NCBI GenBank assembly: GCA_017347465.1
Contig: AP021858.1
Span: 2,560,472 to 2,624,471, forward strand
Reading direction: 5' to 3'
From: Candidatus Nitrosymbiomonas proteolyticus
GTDB taxonomy: Bacteria; Armatimonadota; Fimbriimonadia; Fimbriimonadales; Fimbriimonadaceae
DNA: 64,000 nucleotides
Part shown: one piece after another, positions 15,881 to 23,065 of the stretch
Position numbering within the stretch: position 1 is the first letter of the stretch
Layout: the number at the start of each line of letters is the position of its first letter
Translations under genes and position numbers: made by a program
Notes under the pieces: model-generated
Told to the model about the DNA's origin: nothing
The model's input: the letters and a program-made list of their open reading frames with translations, nothing else
Database searches by the model: none

Positions 15881-16956
15881 CGCTTGAGGAACCGCTTCCC
15901 GACGATCTTGCCGGGTTCGAGCTTTCCCCTAACGCCGACTTCGCACGGCGAGTCCAATGCCACCGAGGAGTCGAGCAGGGCAAAGGCGATCGAACGGCCC
16001 AGCGTGGGGGAATACACCCCGCTCGTAATCCGCCCCACTTCGCTTCCTGCAACCCAGACCGGCATTTCCGGCTGAAGGAGGCGTTTGGAGTCGAGCACCA
16101 ATCCGAAGATCTTCCGGGGCGTGCCTTCGGCTCTCGCCTGCGCTATGAGGTCGCCGCCGAGGAAGGGCTTGGTTTTCGAAATCACCCAGCCTAGGCCGGC
16201 TGCGATGGGGCTGAGGTCGTCGCTCAACTCGTGGCCGTAAAGGGGCAGGCCCGCTTCCACTCGGAGCGTGTCTCTTGCCCCAAGGCCACAAGGGACCACC
16301 CCCACGCCCCGCAACTGCTCCCACAGCTTGGGGCCGTCATCCGCGGCGCAAATGAGTTCAAATCCGTCCTCACCGGTGTAGCCTGACCTCGGAGCGAGGC
16401 AGCGCACGCCCCCGATTTCGGCCTCCACCAACCCGAAGAGCGAAGCGGAGAGGAGGGCGTTCGGGTCGCTCGACATCCCTGCCAACAGGTTGGCGGCCTG
16501 CGGGCCCTGAACGGCGATCATCGCCGTTTCGTCCGTGCGGTCCTGAATCTCTACCCCATAGGAGTTGTGCGCCCTGAGCCAGGCGACGTCCTTGGCGTGG
16601 TTCGCCGCGTTGACCACCATCCGGAAGAACTCGCCGCTGACCCGGTACAGAATGATGTCGTCGACGCATCCGCCGCGATCGTTGGGCAAGAGCGAGTACT
16701 GCCCTGCCCCGTCCCCCAGTTTCGAGACGTCGTTGGTGGTCATCCACTCGACGAACTCGAGCGCGCGCTCCCCTCGCAGTTCGAGACGGGCCATGTGGCT
16801 CACGTCGAACATCCCCGCGCCGTTTCGAACCGCCAGAGTCTCGGCGATGATGCCCTGATACTGGACCGGCATGTCGTACCCGGCGAAGGGAACCATCTTC
16901 CCGCCGAGGGCGACGTGCGAACCGTGGAGGGGCGTGCGGAGGATCGTTTCACTCAT
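15877..16956 (-). CDS. gcvT: aminomethyltransferase (glycine cleavage T protein)
   Basis: 359 residues, the standard length. The T protein transfers the aminomethyl carbon from lipoyl-H protein to tetrahydrofolate and releases ammonia. It opens with TPLHGSHVALGGKMVPFAGYDMPVQY. FDVSHMARLELRG follows, then the folate/aminomethyl site segments VQGPQAANLL and SGYTGEDGFEL with the catalytic aspartate of the latter. gcvH and gcvP are not next to it. TATACT lies 7 nt before the ATG without a Shine-Dalgarno, and no glycine riboswitch was seen in the short upstream region. Confidence 0.95.
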   Translation of the reverse strand: MSETILRTPLHGSHVALGGKMVPFAGYDMPVQYQGIIAETLAVRNGAGMFDVSHMARLELRGERALEFVEWMTTNDVSKLGDGAGQYSLLPNDRGGCVDDIILYRVSGEFFRMVVNAANHAKDVAWLRAHNSYGVEIQDRTDETAMIAVQGPQAANLLAGMSSDPNALLSASLFGLVEAEIGGVRCLAPRSGYTGEDGFELICAADDGPKLWEQLRGVGVVPCGLGARDTLRVEAGLPLYGHELSDDLSPIAAGLGWVISKTKPFLGGDLIAQARAEGTPRKIFGLVLDSKRLLQPEMPVWVAGSEVGRITSGVYSPTLGRSIAFALLDSSVALDSPCEVGVRGKLEPGKIVGKRFLKR

Positions 16957-16963
16957 ACCCGCG

Positions 16964-16969
16964 AGTATA
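16964..16969 (-). promoter_or_regulatory. -10 box TATACT, 7 nt before gcvT
   Basis: On the minus strand TATACT is followed by 7 nt and the gcvT ATG (16956). No Shine-Dalgarno is present, which fits a leaderless transcript. The preceding CTCGCGAG is an 8-bp palindrome. Confidence 0.45.
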
Positions 16970-16999
16970 CAGGCTCGCGAGAATTGTTGGCGAACTTGG

Positions 17000-17028
17000 T
17001 TGACGTGAATTTCTGTCTACTATATAGT
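17000..17028 (+). promoter_or_regulatory. sigma70-type promoter of the HTH-TPR-TPR-PilZ operon
   Basis: TTGACG (17000-17005), a 17-bp spacer and TATAGT (17023-17028): near-consensus -35 and -10 boxes with ideal spacing. Transcription should start near 17035, about 29 nt before the ATG at 17064. The -10 box is embedded in the palindrome at 17015-17032. Confidence 0.75.
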
Positions 17029-17032
17029 AGAC
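17015..17032. promoter_or_regulatory. operator 1, perfect 18-bp palindrome over the -10 box
   Basis: GTCTACTATATAGTAGAC reads the same on both strands over 18 bp. It covers the -10 box of the promoter, so a bound protein would block RNA polymerase. Confidence 0.7.
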
Positions 17033-17039
17033 ATATAGT

Positions 17040-17051
17040 TACTATATAGTA
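17040..17051. promoter_or_regulatory. operator 2, second copy of the palindrome core
   Basis: TACTATATAGTA repeats the core of operator 1. The two centres are 22 bp apart, about two helical turns, so dimers could bind on the same face of the DNA. It lies just downstream of the predicted transcription start. Confidence 0.65.
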
Positions 17052-17063
17052 GAGGACCACGCC

Positions 17064-17519
17064 ATGACAGAACAAGACCTTTCGTTTGTTGCCGACGCGC
17101 TGCTGTCGCTATGCGACCGGAACGACGACGCTCCCTTTTATACCGAAGACATCATGAGATCGAAGCTCAAGCGAGCTGAGATCAAAGACCCGAAGGCAGG
17201 GCACTGCGTCCTGCCTCGCGCCGAGAGCGAGCTGTTTCGGCGGGAACTCAACGAGCTTTTCGAGGCAGCGGGCCTTACGGAGCGGCAATATGAGGTGCTG
17301 CTCCTTCGGCTGGACGGATGGACGTTCGAGGAGATCGGCGCGAAGGGTGGCCACAGCAAGCAAGGCGCTCAGAACATTTTTCTTCAAGCGCTCAAGAAGC
17401 TTGTGCGCACTTTCCGCGTCTATCGCTTCAGAGGACTCAGCGACGTCTATGAGCAAGAGACCCACCGAGGGGCCCGATTTCGGCCCTTTGGTACAATGGG
17501 AGCGCAACCGCGCACTTGA
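17064..17519 (+). CDS. small helix-turn-helix protein (sigma70 region 4-like)
   Basis: 151 residues. The recognisable part is LTERQYEVLLLRLDGWTFEEIG followed by a basic helix KQGAQNIFLQALKKLVRTF (about 71-115). This is the arrangement of sigma70 region 4 or LuxR-like HTH domains. No sigma region 2 is present, so it is not a complete sigma factor. The N-terminal 60 residues and the short Arg-rich tail are not recognised. AGAGGACC precedes the ATG. It is the first gene behind a strong promoter carrying two palindromic operators, so it may regulate itself. It heads an apparent operon with two TPR proteins and a PilZ protein. Confidence 0.65.
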   Translation: MTEQDLSFVADALLSLCDRNDDAPFYTEDIMRSKLKRAEIKDPKAGHCVLPRAESELFRRELNELFEAAGLTERQYEVLLLRLDGWTFEEIGAKGGHSKQGAQNIFLQALKKLVRTFRVYRFRGLSDVYEQETHRGARFRPFGTMGAQPRT

Positions 17520-17564
17520 CGGTCAGGGGTTGGTTTGTTCGGGGGCATCGCGGGGTGTACGTTC

Positions 17565-18851
17565 ATGAGCATGGTGATTTGCAGCCACTGTCAGACGGCT
17601 AACAGCTTGGATTCCCACTTTTGCAGGCAGTGCGGCAAGGAGGTCCCGGAGGCTGAGCGCCAGCAAGCGCAAGCGAAGCTCGCCGAGTTGATTTCGGAGG
17701 GGTATAAGGCTTTCAGCGAGGGGCGAACGGACGAAGCGCTCCTGATTTCGGAGAACGCCCTTGGCTCGGAGCCTTCGAACGCGAACGCGCTCTCGCTTAA
17801 GGGGATGTGTTTCGAGCGTAACAAGCGGTATGCGGAGGCGCTCGAGTGCTTTGAGCAGGTCGTCCGGCAGAACCCCGATTCCGCGCTCGACCGCATCAAA
17901 GTCACGCACCTTCGCAACACGATTTCCGCCAAGTTGGTGGAGGAGCCGCAAGCTCCCGACAAGCGACGGATTCTGCTGGCCTCGATCTCCGCGACGGTCC
18001 TTGTCGTCGCAAGCGGAATCGCGATCGGCGGATTTGCCAATTGGGGCGACCCGGATGCAGGCAAGCGGACGGCAGAACTCAGTAAGCCCCAGCCCAACCC
18101 GTTCGACCTCGATTCAAGGCTTGCGGCCGGGGGCGGCGCTTCGACTTCCAATTCCGGCGAAAGCCCGGCGGCCCAACCCCAAGGCGGCTCAGGTTCAGGG
18201 AGCGAAGCGACGGGAAGCGCGCTTCCGCCTTCGGGCAGGCAGGTTCCGGGAATCAGCGGCTCGCGGACTCCACCTTGGCAGCCCCCCGAACTGGGCGCGG
18301 GGGTCGTCGTTCGGCCGGAGGGCGCGATTCCCGGTGGATCGGATTCGGGCGCAGCGACAGGAGGCGGATCGGGGACTTTACCGAACGTCGGAGGCAGCAC
18401 AGGCGGCAACGCGGGATCGAACCGCGGGCCCGACTCGCTCGATCCGGGTTTCGGCGCTCAATCGCCGCCAGATACGGGCATTATCGACATTCGGGTGAGC
18501 AAGCCGGACATAACCGGGGGCGGGCAATCGGTCGACCCCCAGACGAGCCGGAATCAAGCGGAGGCGCTGCTGCGGACCGCGCGCGATTTGTTCCTTGCCG
18601 GCAAGTTCGCGGACGCCGCAAGAACCTACGAAGCGGCTCTTCGCGCTGGATCGGACCCCGCGTCGACGAACCAGCGACTTGCCCAATGTTACGCGAAGCT
18701 GGGAAGGAAATCCGACGCCCTCAACGCCTACACAAAGGCGATCGCATCGTATGAAAGCCAGATTGCGAACGGTACGGGCAACGCGTCGGTGTTGAAGGCC
18801 TCGTTGGATGCCTGCAAGCAGTCGTTGCTGGTGCTGCGTGGCGGAGGATAG
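17565..18851 (+). CDS. zinc-ribbon/TPR membrane protein
   Basis: About 428 residues. The order is a zinc ribbon (CSHC near residue 6 and CRQC near 20), a first TPR pair (about 30-105), a transmembrane helix (about 137-157), a long Gly/Ser/Pro-rich linker (about 165-335), and a C-terminal TPR region (about 340-420, with LFLAGKFADAARTYEAAL). The zinc ribbon and first TPRs should be cytoplasmic and the linker and last TPRs periplasmic, if the helix is a simple N-in anchor. I chose the ATG at 17565 because it puts the zinc ribbon right at the N-terminus; a TTG at 17535 is possible. The next gene starts 3 bp after the stop. The role is probably scaffolding. Confidence 0.7.
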   Translation: MSMVICSHCQTANSLDSHFCRQCGKEVPEAERQQAQAKLAELISEGYKAFSEGRTDEALLISENALGSEPSNANALSLKGMCFERNKRYAEALECFEQVVRQNPDSALDRIKVTHLRNTISAKLVEEPQAPDKRRILLASISATVLVVASGIAIGGFANWGDPDAGKRTAELSKPQPNPFDLDSRLAAGGGASTSNSGESPAAQPQGGSGSGSEATGSALPPSGRQVPGISGSRTPPWQPPELGAGVVVRPEGAIPGGSDSGAATGGGSGTLPNVGGSTGGNAGSNRGPDSLDPGFGAQSPPDTGIIDIRVSKPDITGGGQSVDPQTSRNQAEALLRTARDLFLAGKFADAARTYEAALRAGSDPASTNQRLAQCYAKLGRKSDALNAYTKAIASYESQIANGTGNASVLKASLDACKQSLLVLRGGG

Positions 18852-18854
18852 CCT

Positions 18855-20345
18855 GTGACTTGGAGGCTCTCCAGCGTCTTTCTCCTTCTCTTCTCTTTCG
18901 CAGCCTTTTCGCTCGCCGTCCCCACGCTCTTCGTCGTCCAACTCGTCAGCCCCGAGTCTGCGGAAGCTCCTGTCGACGTACCTGCTGCGAGCGCTCTTGC
19001 GGCCCACATCGACGACGACGGCAGGGTTTTCCCCATCATTTGGAGCCTCACTGACCCGATTTTTCGCGCCGCGGTTGACAACGGAACGCTGAAGAACCTT
19101 CCCGAGCGCCCCGACCGGGACTCGGCTCTCCGCGCGGCGCAAACCCTGAAAGCTCAATACACCCTCATTTTCACCGCTCGGACGCGGGAAGGACATGTCG
19201 AGTTCGAGGCATGGTTGTTTGAGGGCCGCCGCCAGGTGTGGACGGACAAGCGGGAACTCGTGTCGTCCGGGACGGGGAACGATCTCAGCAACGCGCTCGA
19301 TACGGTCGGAAGAACTTACGCGATGCTCTTGGGGGCGGGCCCCTTCAAGAACCTCCCTCAGCAGCGAAAAATCGCGACTCCCGACCCTGGGAGCGGGCAG
19401 AGGCCCAACGTGAGCCTCGATCCTGGGTCGCTCGAAGACGACGCAGGCAAGGAGCTTGTGGCCGAGGCTGCCAAGCAGATCAAGGCCGGAAAGTTCGCCC
19501 TCGGAATCAACTTGCTCCGCGACTGCGTGGACCTTGCGCCCTTCGATATCACGCGGCGCAAAGCGCTCTGTGTCGCGCTCCTCGGGGCGCAACTCAACCT
19601 CGAAGCGGCGCGGGAAGCCCGATTGGCTTCGGAGATGTTTCCTCAGGATATTGAGCTTCGGGTGATCTCGGCCCGCGGATGGCTCGGGGCGAGCAACCAA
19701 ACGGAAGCGCTTACCGACCTGAACGAAGCGATCGCGCGCAAGCCGGAAAGCCCTGAGACGCGCCTGCTGCTCGGCGAGGTTCAGTTGCTTCGCGGCCGGC
19801 CCGATTTCGCCCTCGAACACTACGACGCGGCCCTCGCTGCTCAACCGACGGCGGAGGGGTACTTTCAGCGAGCGATCGCCCACCTCCTGCTCCGGGACTC
19901 GGAATCGGCCGAGAAGGACCTCTCGCGGCGCGCCGAGTTGGAGCCTGTGGCCGAGCCCGACGTTCAGAGCGCTCGCTACCTGTTTGTCATCCGGCTTGCC
20001 GAACCTGGCGCTTCGAACCTGGGCGAGAGGATGAGGTCGCTCATTCAGGCCGCGAGGCTGGACCCTGGTTCTCAAGCCGTGCTCGCCGAATTGCGAGCTC
20101 TGGCGGAGTTGAGCGGTCGCTGGAACCTCCTCATCGACCACGCATCGCCCCCCGCGCAACACCTGCGATCCCACGAGTTGCGCCGATTGGCATTGAAGTT
20201 GCTGGCAAAAGCTCTCAGCGAGATTCAACTCCACTTGAACGCTCCTTCCGGGGACGCTTTGGTGGAGGCGACGATCGACCTGGGTGAATGCTTGAGCAGC
20301 TTCGAAGAAGCCCGCGCTGCGTTCGCCCGAGAGAACGCAAGTTAG
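18855..20345 (+). CDS. exported TPR protein
   Basis: 496 residues. Signal peptide or anchor about 1-27 (hydrophobic SSVFLLLFSFAAFSLAV). A roughly 110-residue alpha/beta segment (about 40-155) is not recognised with certainty; its layout recalls TolB/CsgG-like N-terminal domains. From about 195 onward there are at least five TPR-type helical hairpins (for example KAGKFALGINLLRDCV, SNQTEALTDLNEAIAR, RPDFALEHYDAALAA). The protein should be periplasmic. The GTG start lies 3 bp after the previous stop and the next gene starts 10 bp after this one, so it belongs to one operon with the zinc-ribbon TPR and PilZ proteins. Confidence 0.68.
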   Translation: MTWRLSSVFLLLFSFAAFSLAVPTLFVVQLVSPESAEAPVDVPAASALAAHIDDDGRVFPIIWSLTDPIFRAAVDNGTLKNLPERPDRDSALRAAQTLKAQYTLIFTARTREGHVEFEAWLFEGRRQVWTDKRELVSSGTGNDLSNALDTVGRTYAMLLGAGPFKNLPQQRKIATPDPGSGQRPNVSLDPGSLEDDAGKELVAEAAKQIKAGKFALGINLLRDCVDLAPFDITRRKALCVALLGAQLNLEAAREARLASEMFPQDIELRVISARGWLGASNQTEALTDLNEAIARKPESPETRLLLGEVQLLRGRPDFALEHYDAALAAQPTAEGYFQRAIAHLLLRDSESAEKDLSRRAELEPVAEPDVQSARYLFVIRLAEPGASNLGERMRSLIQAARLDPGSQAVLAELRALAELSGRWNLLIDHASPPAQHLRSHELRRLALKLLAKALSEIQLHLNAPSGDALVEATIDLGECLSSFEEARAAFARENAS

Positions 20346-20355
20346 GTTTCTTGAG

Positions 20356-21021
20356 ATGGGCGATTGGTTCCCTGCCCTTGTGGGCATGTTGTCCGTGTTT
20401 GGCGCGTCTGTGCTCGTCAGCTACGCCGTGATGAAGTACGCGCGGCCTCGGCCGAAAGCTGCGATGCCTCCACGCGAGTCCGTCGTCAGGATCAAAACGC
20501 CCGACGGGATTTGGCGAACGCGCCTTGCCTCGGCGGGCGCGGAGACTTGGTGGATTCACGCCCCCTTGAACAGCGACTTCTACGTTCCCTTCTCAGTCGG
20601 CGAGACCCTGACTCTGGAAGTGTCCAGCCCCGAGGGAGTGATCCTTTTCAAGTCGCCGGTGTTGGCGAGGAGGTCGGAAGACCATACGTTTGAAGTGAGC
20701 GCTCCCAAAGATGCGCGCGGCCTCGAACGCAGGGAGCATCCCCGGCTGACCGGACTCGAACGATCGTGCGTGCGCGTCGATCGGTGCCGCGGGCGGATCG
20801 TGGACATCTCTCGCAACGGCGCGAAGCTCCTTGCCGCGCTTGAGGCTCGACGCGGCCAACGAGTGATGGTCGAACTCCCCGAACAGGACGGCCCCGTGGC
20901 TGCGTGGGTTTTGGAGACGCAGCAAGCGGTCGTAGAAGGATCGCTCGGGACGGAGATTCGGGTTCGATTCGAGGAGCCGATCTTCGTCACCCCCCTCAAA
21001 AAGCACTCAACCTCCGCTTAG
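20356..21021 (+). CDS. membrane-anchored PilZ domain protein (c-di-GMP receptor)
   Basis: 221 residues. N-terminal transmembrane helix about 5-27, followed by a basic stretch (ARPRPK). A YcgR-N-like beta domain (about 40-115) precedes the PilZ domain. Both c-di-GMP contacts are intact: RREHPR (an RxxxR motif, near residue 125) and DISRNG (D/NxSxxG, near 150). Binding of c-di-GMP is therefore well supported by family knowledge. The protein is the last gene of the operon starting at 17064 and sits on the cytoplasmic face of the inner membrane. It could transmit c-di-GMP to the TPR proteins encoded with it; that link is inferred from gene order only. Confidence 0.82.
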   Translation: MGDWFPALVGMLSVFGASVLVSYAVMKYARPRPKAAMPPRESVVRIKTPDGIWRTRLASAGAETWWIHAPLNSDFYVPFSVGETLTLEVSSPEGVILFKSPVLARRSEDHTFEVSAPKDARGLERREHPRLTGLERSCVRVDRCRGRIVDISRNGAKLLAALEARRGQRVMVELPEQDGPVAAWVLETQQAVVEGSLGTEIRVRFEEPIFVTPLKKHSTSA

Positions 21022-21038
21022 GGAGCGCGGAGGTTGAG
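21006..21038 (+). terminator. 12-bp hairpin across the PilZ stop codon
   Basis: CTCAACCTCCGC (21006-21017) pairs perfectly with GCGGAGGTTGAG (21027-21038) around a 9-nt loop that holds the stop codon region. There is no oligo-T run after it, so it may be an RNA-stabilising or rho-type structure rather than a classic terminator. Confidence 0.5.
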
Positions 21039-21072
21039 ATCGCGGTTTCGGTTGGGCGCCTCGACCGCGATT
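21039..21072 (+). terminator. second hairpin after the PilZ gene
   Basis: ATCGCGGT (21039-21046) pairs with ACCGCGAT (21065-21072). It directly abuts the first hairpin, so the transcript would end in two stacked stem-loops before the small ORF at 21087. Confidence 0.4.
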
Positions 21073-21086
21073 GAGGGAAGGAGGAT

Positions 21087-21260
21087 ATGCGTCACTTACT
21101 TAAACGCCCGAACCTGGTGGCAGGTTCCCCAATCGGCTTAGAATCGTCGGGGACGCCGGGACGGAGCGCCCCTGAACCCGATTCAGGCTCCAAGTCAGTA
21201 GGAACAAGGTCCCTCTATAGTGGGCCGGGAAGCGGTTCGCACCCCGGCGCGGGACGCTGA
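21087..21260 (+). CDS. possible 57-aa ORF with strong ribosome-binding site
   Basis: ATG preceded by GGAAGGAGGAT (ideal spacing) and open for 57 codons to a TGA at 21258. It starts MRHLLKRPNL and continues as a Gly/Ser/Pro-rich stretch with no recognisable domain. It runs into the 3' end of the convergent amidohydrolase gene (46 bp overlap). A 6-bp stem AACCTG/CAGGTT lies at 21111-21126 within it. It could be a small peptide, a remnant of a gene, or a chance ORF behind a good Shine-Dalgarno. Confidence 0.3.
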   Translation: MRHLLKRPNLVAGSPIGLESSGTPGRSAPEPDSGSKSVGTRSLYSGPGSGSHPGAGR

Positions 21261-22768
21261 TCGTACACCTGCATCTCGGCCCACTGGCCGGGAAGCAGAC
21301 CCGCTCCCAGTTGCCCATCGTCTCCACACGCTTCGGCGCCCGCAGCGGTGTAAGCGGCGATCGATTCCTCCAGGGAGAGGTTCTCCGCGGGGTCGAAGCC
21401 CTCCGGCCGTTGGGAGGCGGCATAAACGCCGACCCACGGGTCTCCCGGGACGACGGGCCGGTCTGAATTGAGGCTGAGCCGCAGGCCGGCATCGACGACC
21501 GATCGACACCGCTTCAGGCGCGAGGTCCTTTCAGGCCCGAGCTGCCGTTGGTAGGCATGGCCGATCCGAACAAGGAACTCCGGCTGCATCGTGACGCGGC
21601 AACCGATCCTCGCTAGACGCTCGATTTGCAGGTCCGAGAGCATCATGGCGTGTTCGATTCGGTGCGCTGAGGCATCGCCAAGCTGTTCGAAGGCGTCCAT
21701 GACGAGATCGGTCGACCGATCGCCAATGGAGTGGATGGCGAGCGGGAGATCTGCCTCGTGCGCTTCGCGAATCATCGCGTGAAGCCGCTCAGGAGGATAC
21801 ATCAACACGCCTTCATTCGTAGGCTCGTTTTCTGCCGACGGGTCCGCCCCAAACCGGCCGTAAATTGCGGCCGTTCCTGAACTGATCGCTCCATCGGCGA
21901 ATATCTTCACGCCGGCGATTCTCAGCCGAGAGGGATCGAGCGACCGATTGATCTCCTCGACCGCCCTTGCGCCGATTCCCTTGGGCCCGAACACCTTGGA
22001 CCAGAGGACGTACAGCCTGATCCGAACGGGCGCGCCGAGTTCGATGGCTTTCTTGTAGGCCTCGAGTTCGAACTCCAATCCCCTCTCGCCGGTCATCATG
22101 TCCGCCGCCCTGCCGATCCCCCATCGGCCCATGCTCTCGGCCGCCGCGTAGATGGCTTCGGCAGCCTCATCGACCGATGGCTTGGGGACGGCGGAAATGA
22201 CGCGTTCGTGGGCGGCTTCGAGGAGCACGCCGGAAAGCCTTCCCGAGGCGTCCCGGACGTACGCTCCCCCCTGGGGGTCCTTTTCGTCTTCGGCGACTCC
22301 GGCTGCTTGGAGCGCGGCCGAGTTGGCGACGCTGGCATGGCCGCTCGAGTGCCTGAGGATGGCGGGTCGATCCCCCGCGATTTGGTCGAGCTCGGTTCGC
22401 GTGAGGTGAAGCCCGTCAGAGAAGCGGTTCTGATCGTAATGAACGCCGACCAGCCACTGCCCTTCCGGAAGGTCGCGGCCACATTCGCGCAGGTGTTCGA
22501 GGAGGTCGTTTCGGGAGGTGAAGTCTTCGACCGGAATCCGCAAGAGGTCCAAGCCCGCAGGCAGTATGTGGCAGTGGGCGTCGACAAACCTGGGCAAGAC
22601 CCACTTCCCTTTCAGGCTGATCCGCTCGACCCCTTCGGGCGCTTGGACATTGGGCCCTCGTTCGATCACCTTCCCTTCGCGGACCCATAGGTTTTGCCGT
22701 TCCCCCGTCGGGGTCCAGGTGAAGTCGCAATAAAGTCGTTCCGGGTTCATTTCTAAGGAAGGGTTCAT
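21215..22768 (-). CDS. amidohydrolase 3 family protein (YtcJ-like)
   Basis: About 517 residues. A metal-dependent hydrolase of the amidohydrolase_3 group that cleaves amide-type bonds in unknown small substrates. VDAHCHILPAGLDLL is the first metal-binding motif (HxH), followed by GVHYDQNRF, FADGAISSGTAAIYGRFG, LAIHSIGD (histidine ligand), HRIEHAMML, and LSLNSDRPVVPGDPW with the catalytic aspartate at the C-terminal end. All expected ligands appear present. The start ATG at 22768 overlaps the stop of the upstream small membrane protein as ATGA, which supports this start and coupling. Confidence 0.85.
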   Translation of the reverse strand: MNPSLEMNPERLYCDFTWTPTGERQNLWVREGKVIERGPNVQAPEGVERISLKGKWVLPRFVDAHCHILPAGLDLLRIPVEDFTSRNDLLEHLRECGRDLPEGQWLVGVHYDQNRFSDGLHLTRTELDQIAGDRPAILRHSSGHASVANSAALQAAGVAEDEKDPQGGAYVRDASGRLSGVLLEAAHERVISAVPKPSVDEAAEAIYAAAESMGRWGIGRAADMMTGERGLEFELEAYKKAIELGAPVRIRLYVLWSKVFGPKGIGARAVEEINRSLDPSRLRIAGVKIFADGAISSGTAAIYGRFGADPSAENEPTNEGVLMYPPERLHAMIREAHEADLPLAIHSIGDRSTDLVMDAFEQLGDASAHRIEHAMMLSDLQIERLARIGCRVTMQPEFLVRIGHAYQRQLGPERTSRLKRCRSVVDAGLRLSLNSDRPVVPGDPWVGVYAASQRPEGFDPAENLSLEESIAAYTAAGAEACGDDGQLGAGLLPGQWAEMQVYDQRPAPGCEPLPGPL

Positions 22769-23031
22769 GGTTGGTCGGGCGGAAACTGCCTCGCCTTTTG
22801 CATTTGGCCGTAGAACCTGAGCATCACCGCTGCGCCCAGAGAAACCCACCACAATCGGTTTTGCAGCATGAAGAACATGTAGCTGCCCACGATGAACATA
22901 AAGTAAGCCAGGGCGGTGGCCGTCTCGCCCTCCTTCCCCTCACGAGCGCGACGGCCGTGCAAGAACATCATCGCGAGGCAAATGACGGCGATGACGGCGA
23001 AAAAGGCGGTCGAGAGGGACTCCGCAGGCAT
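22765..23031 (-). CDS. small membrane protein, uncharacterised
   Basis: 88 residues with two or three transmembrane helices (about 5-25 and 40-75) separated by a charged loop HGRRAREGKEGE. No family was recognised. I chose the ATG at 23031; a TTG at 23076 would add 15 residues and overlap the beta-CASP gene. The stop overlaps the amidohydrolase start (ATGA), so the three genes from 24448 to 21215 form one unit. Confidence 0.6.
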   Translation of the reverse strand: MPAESLSTAFFAVIAVICLAMMFLHGRRAREGKEGETATALAYFMFIVGSYMFFMLQNRLWWVSLGAAVMLRFYGQMQKARQFPPDQP

Positions 23032-23065
23032 AGGCGGGTAGTACCCGATTCTCGCAGCCGACCGC

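Noticed and set aside
16957-17014. Glycine riboswitch upstream of gcvT
   Set aside because: Only a -10 box fits between the start codon and the divergent promoter; there is no room for an aptamer in the predicted leaderless message.
17064-17519. Complete ECF sigma factor
   Set aside because: Only a region-4-like HTH is present; no region 2 motif was found in the N-terminal 60 residues.
18378-20387. Long antisense open frame of 669 codons across the TPR genes
   Set aside because: It is the shadow of the zinc-ribbon/TPR and exported TPR genes in GC-rich DNA. The translation is Arg-rich without domains, and the plus-strand frames have signal peptides, a zinc ribbon and TPRs.
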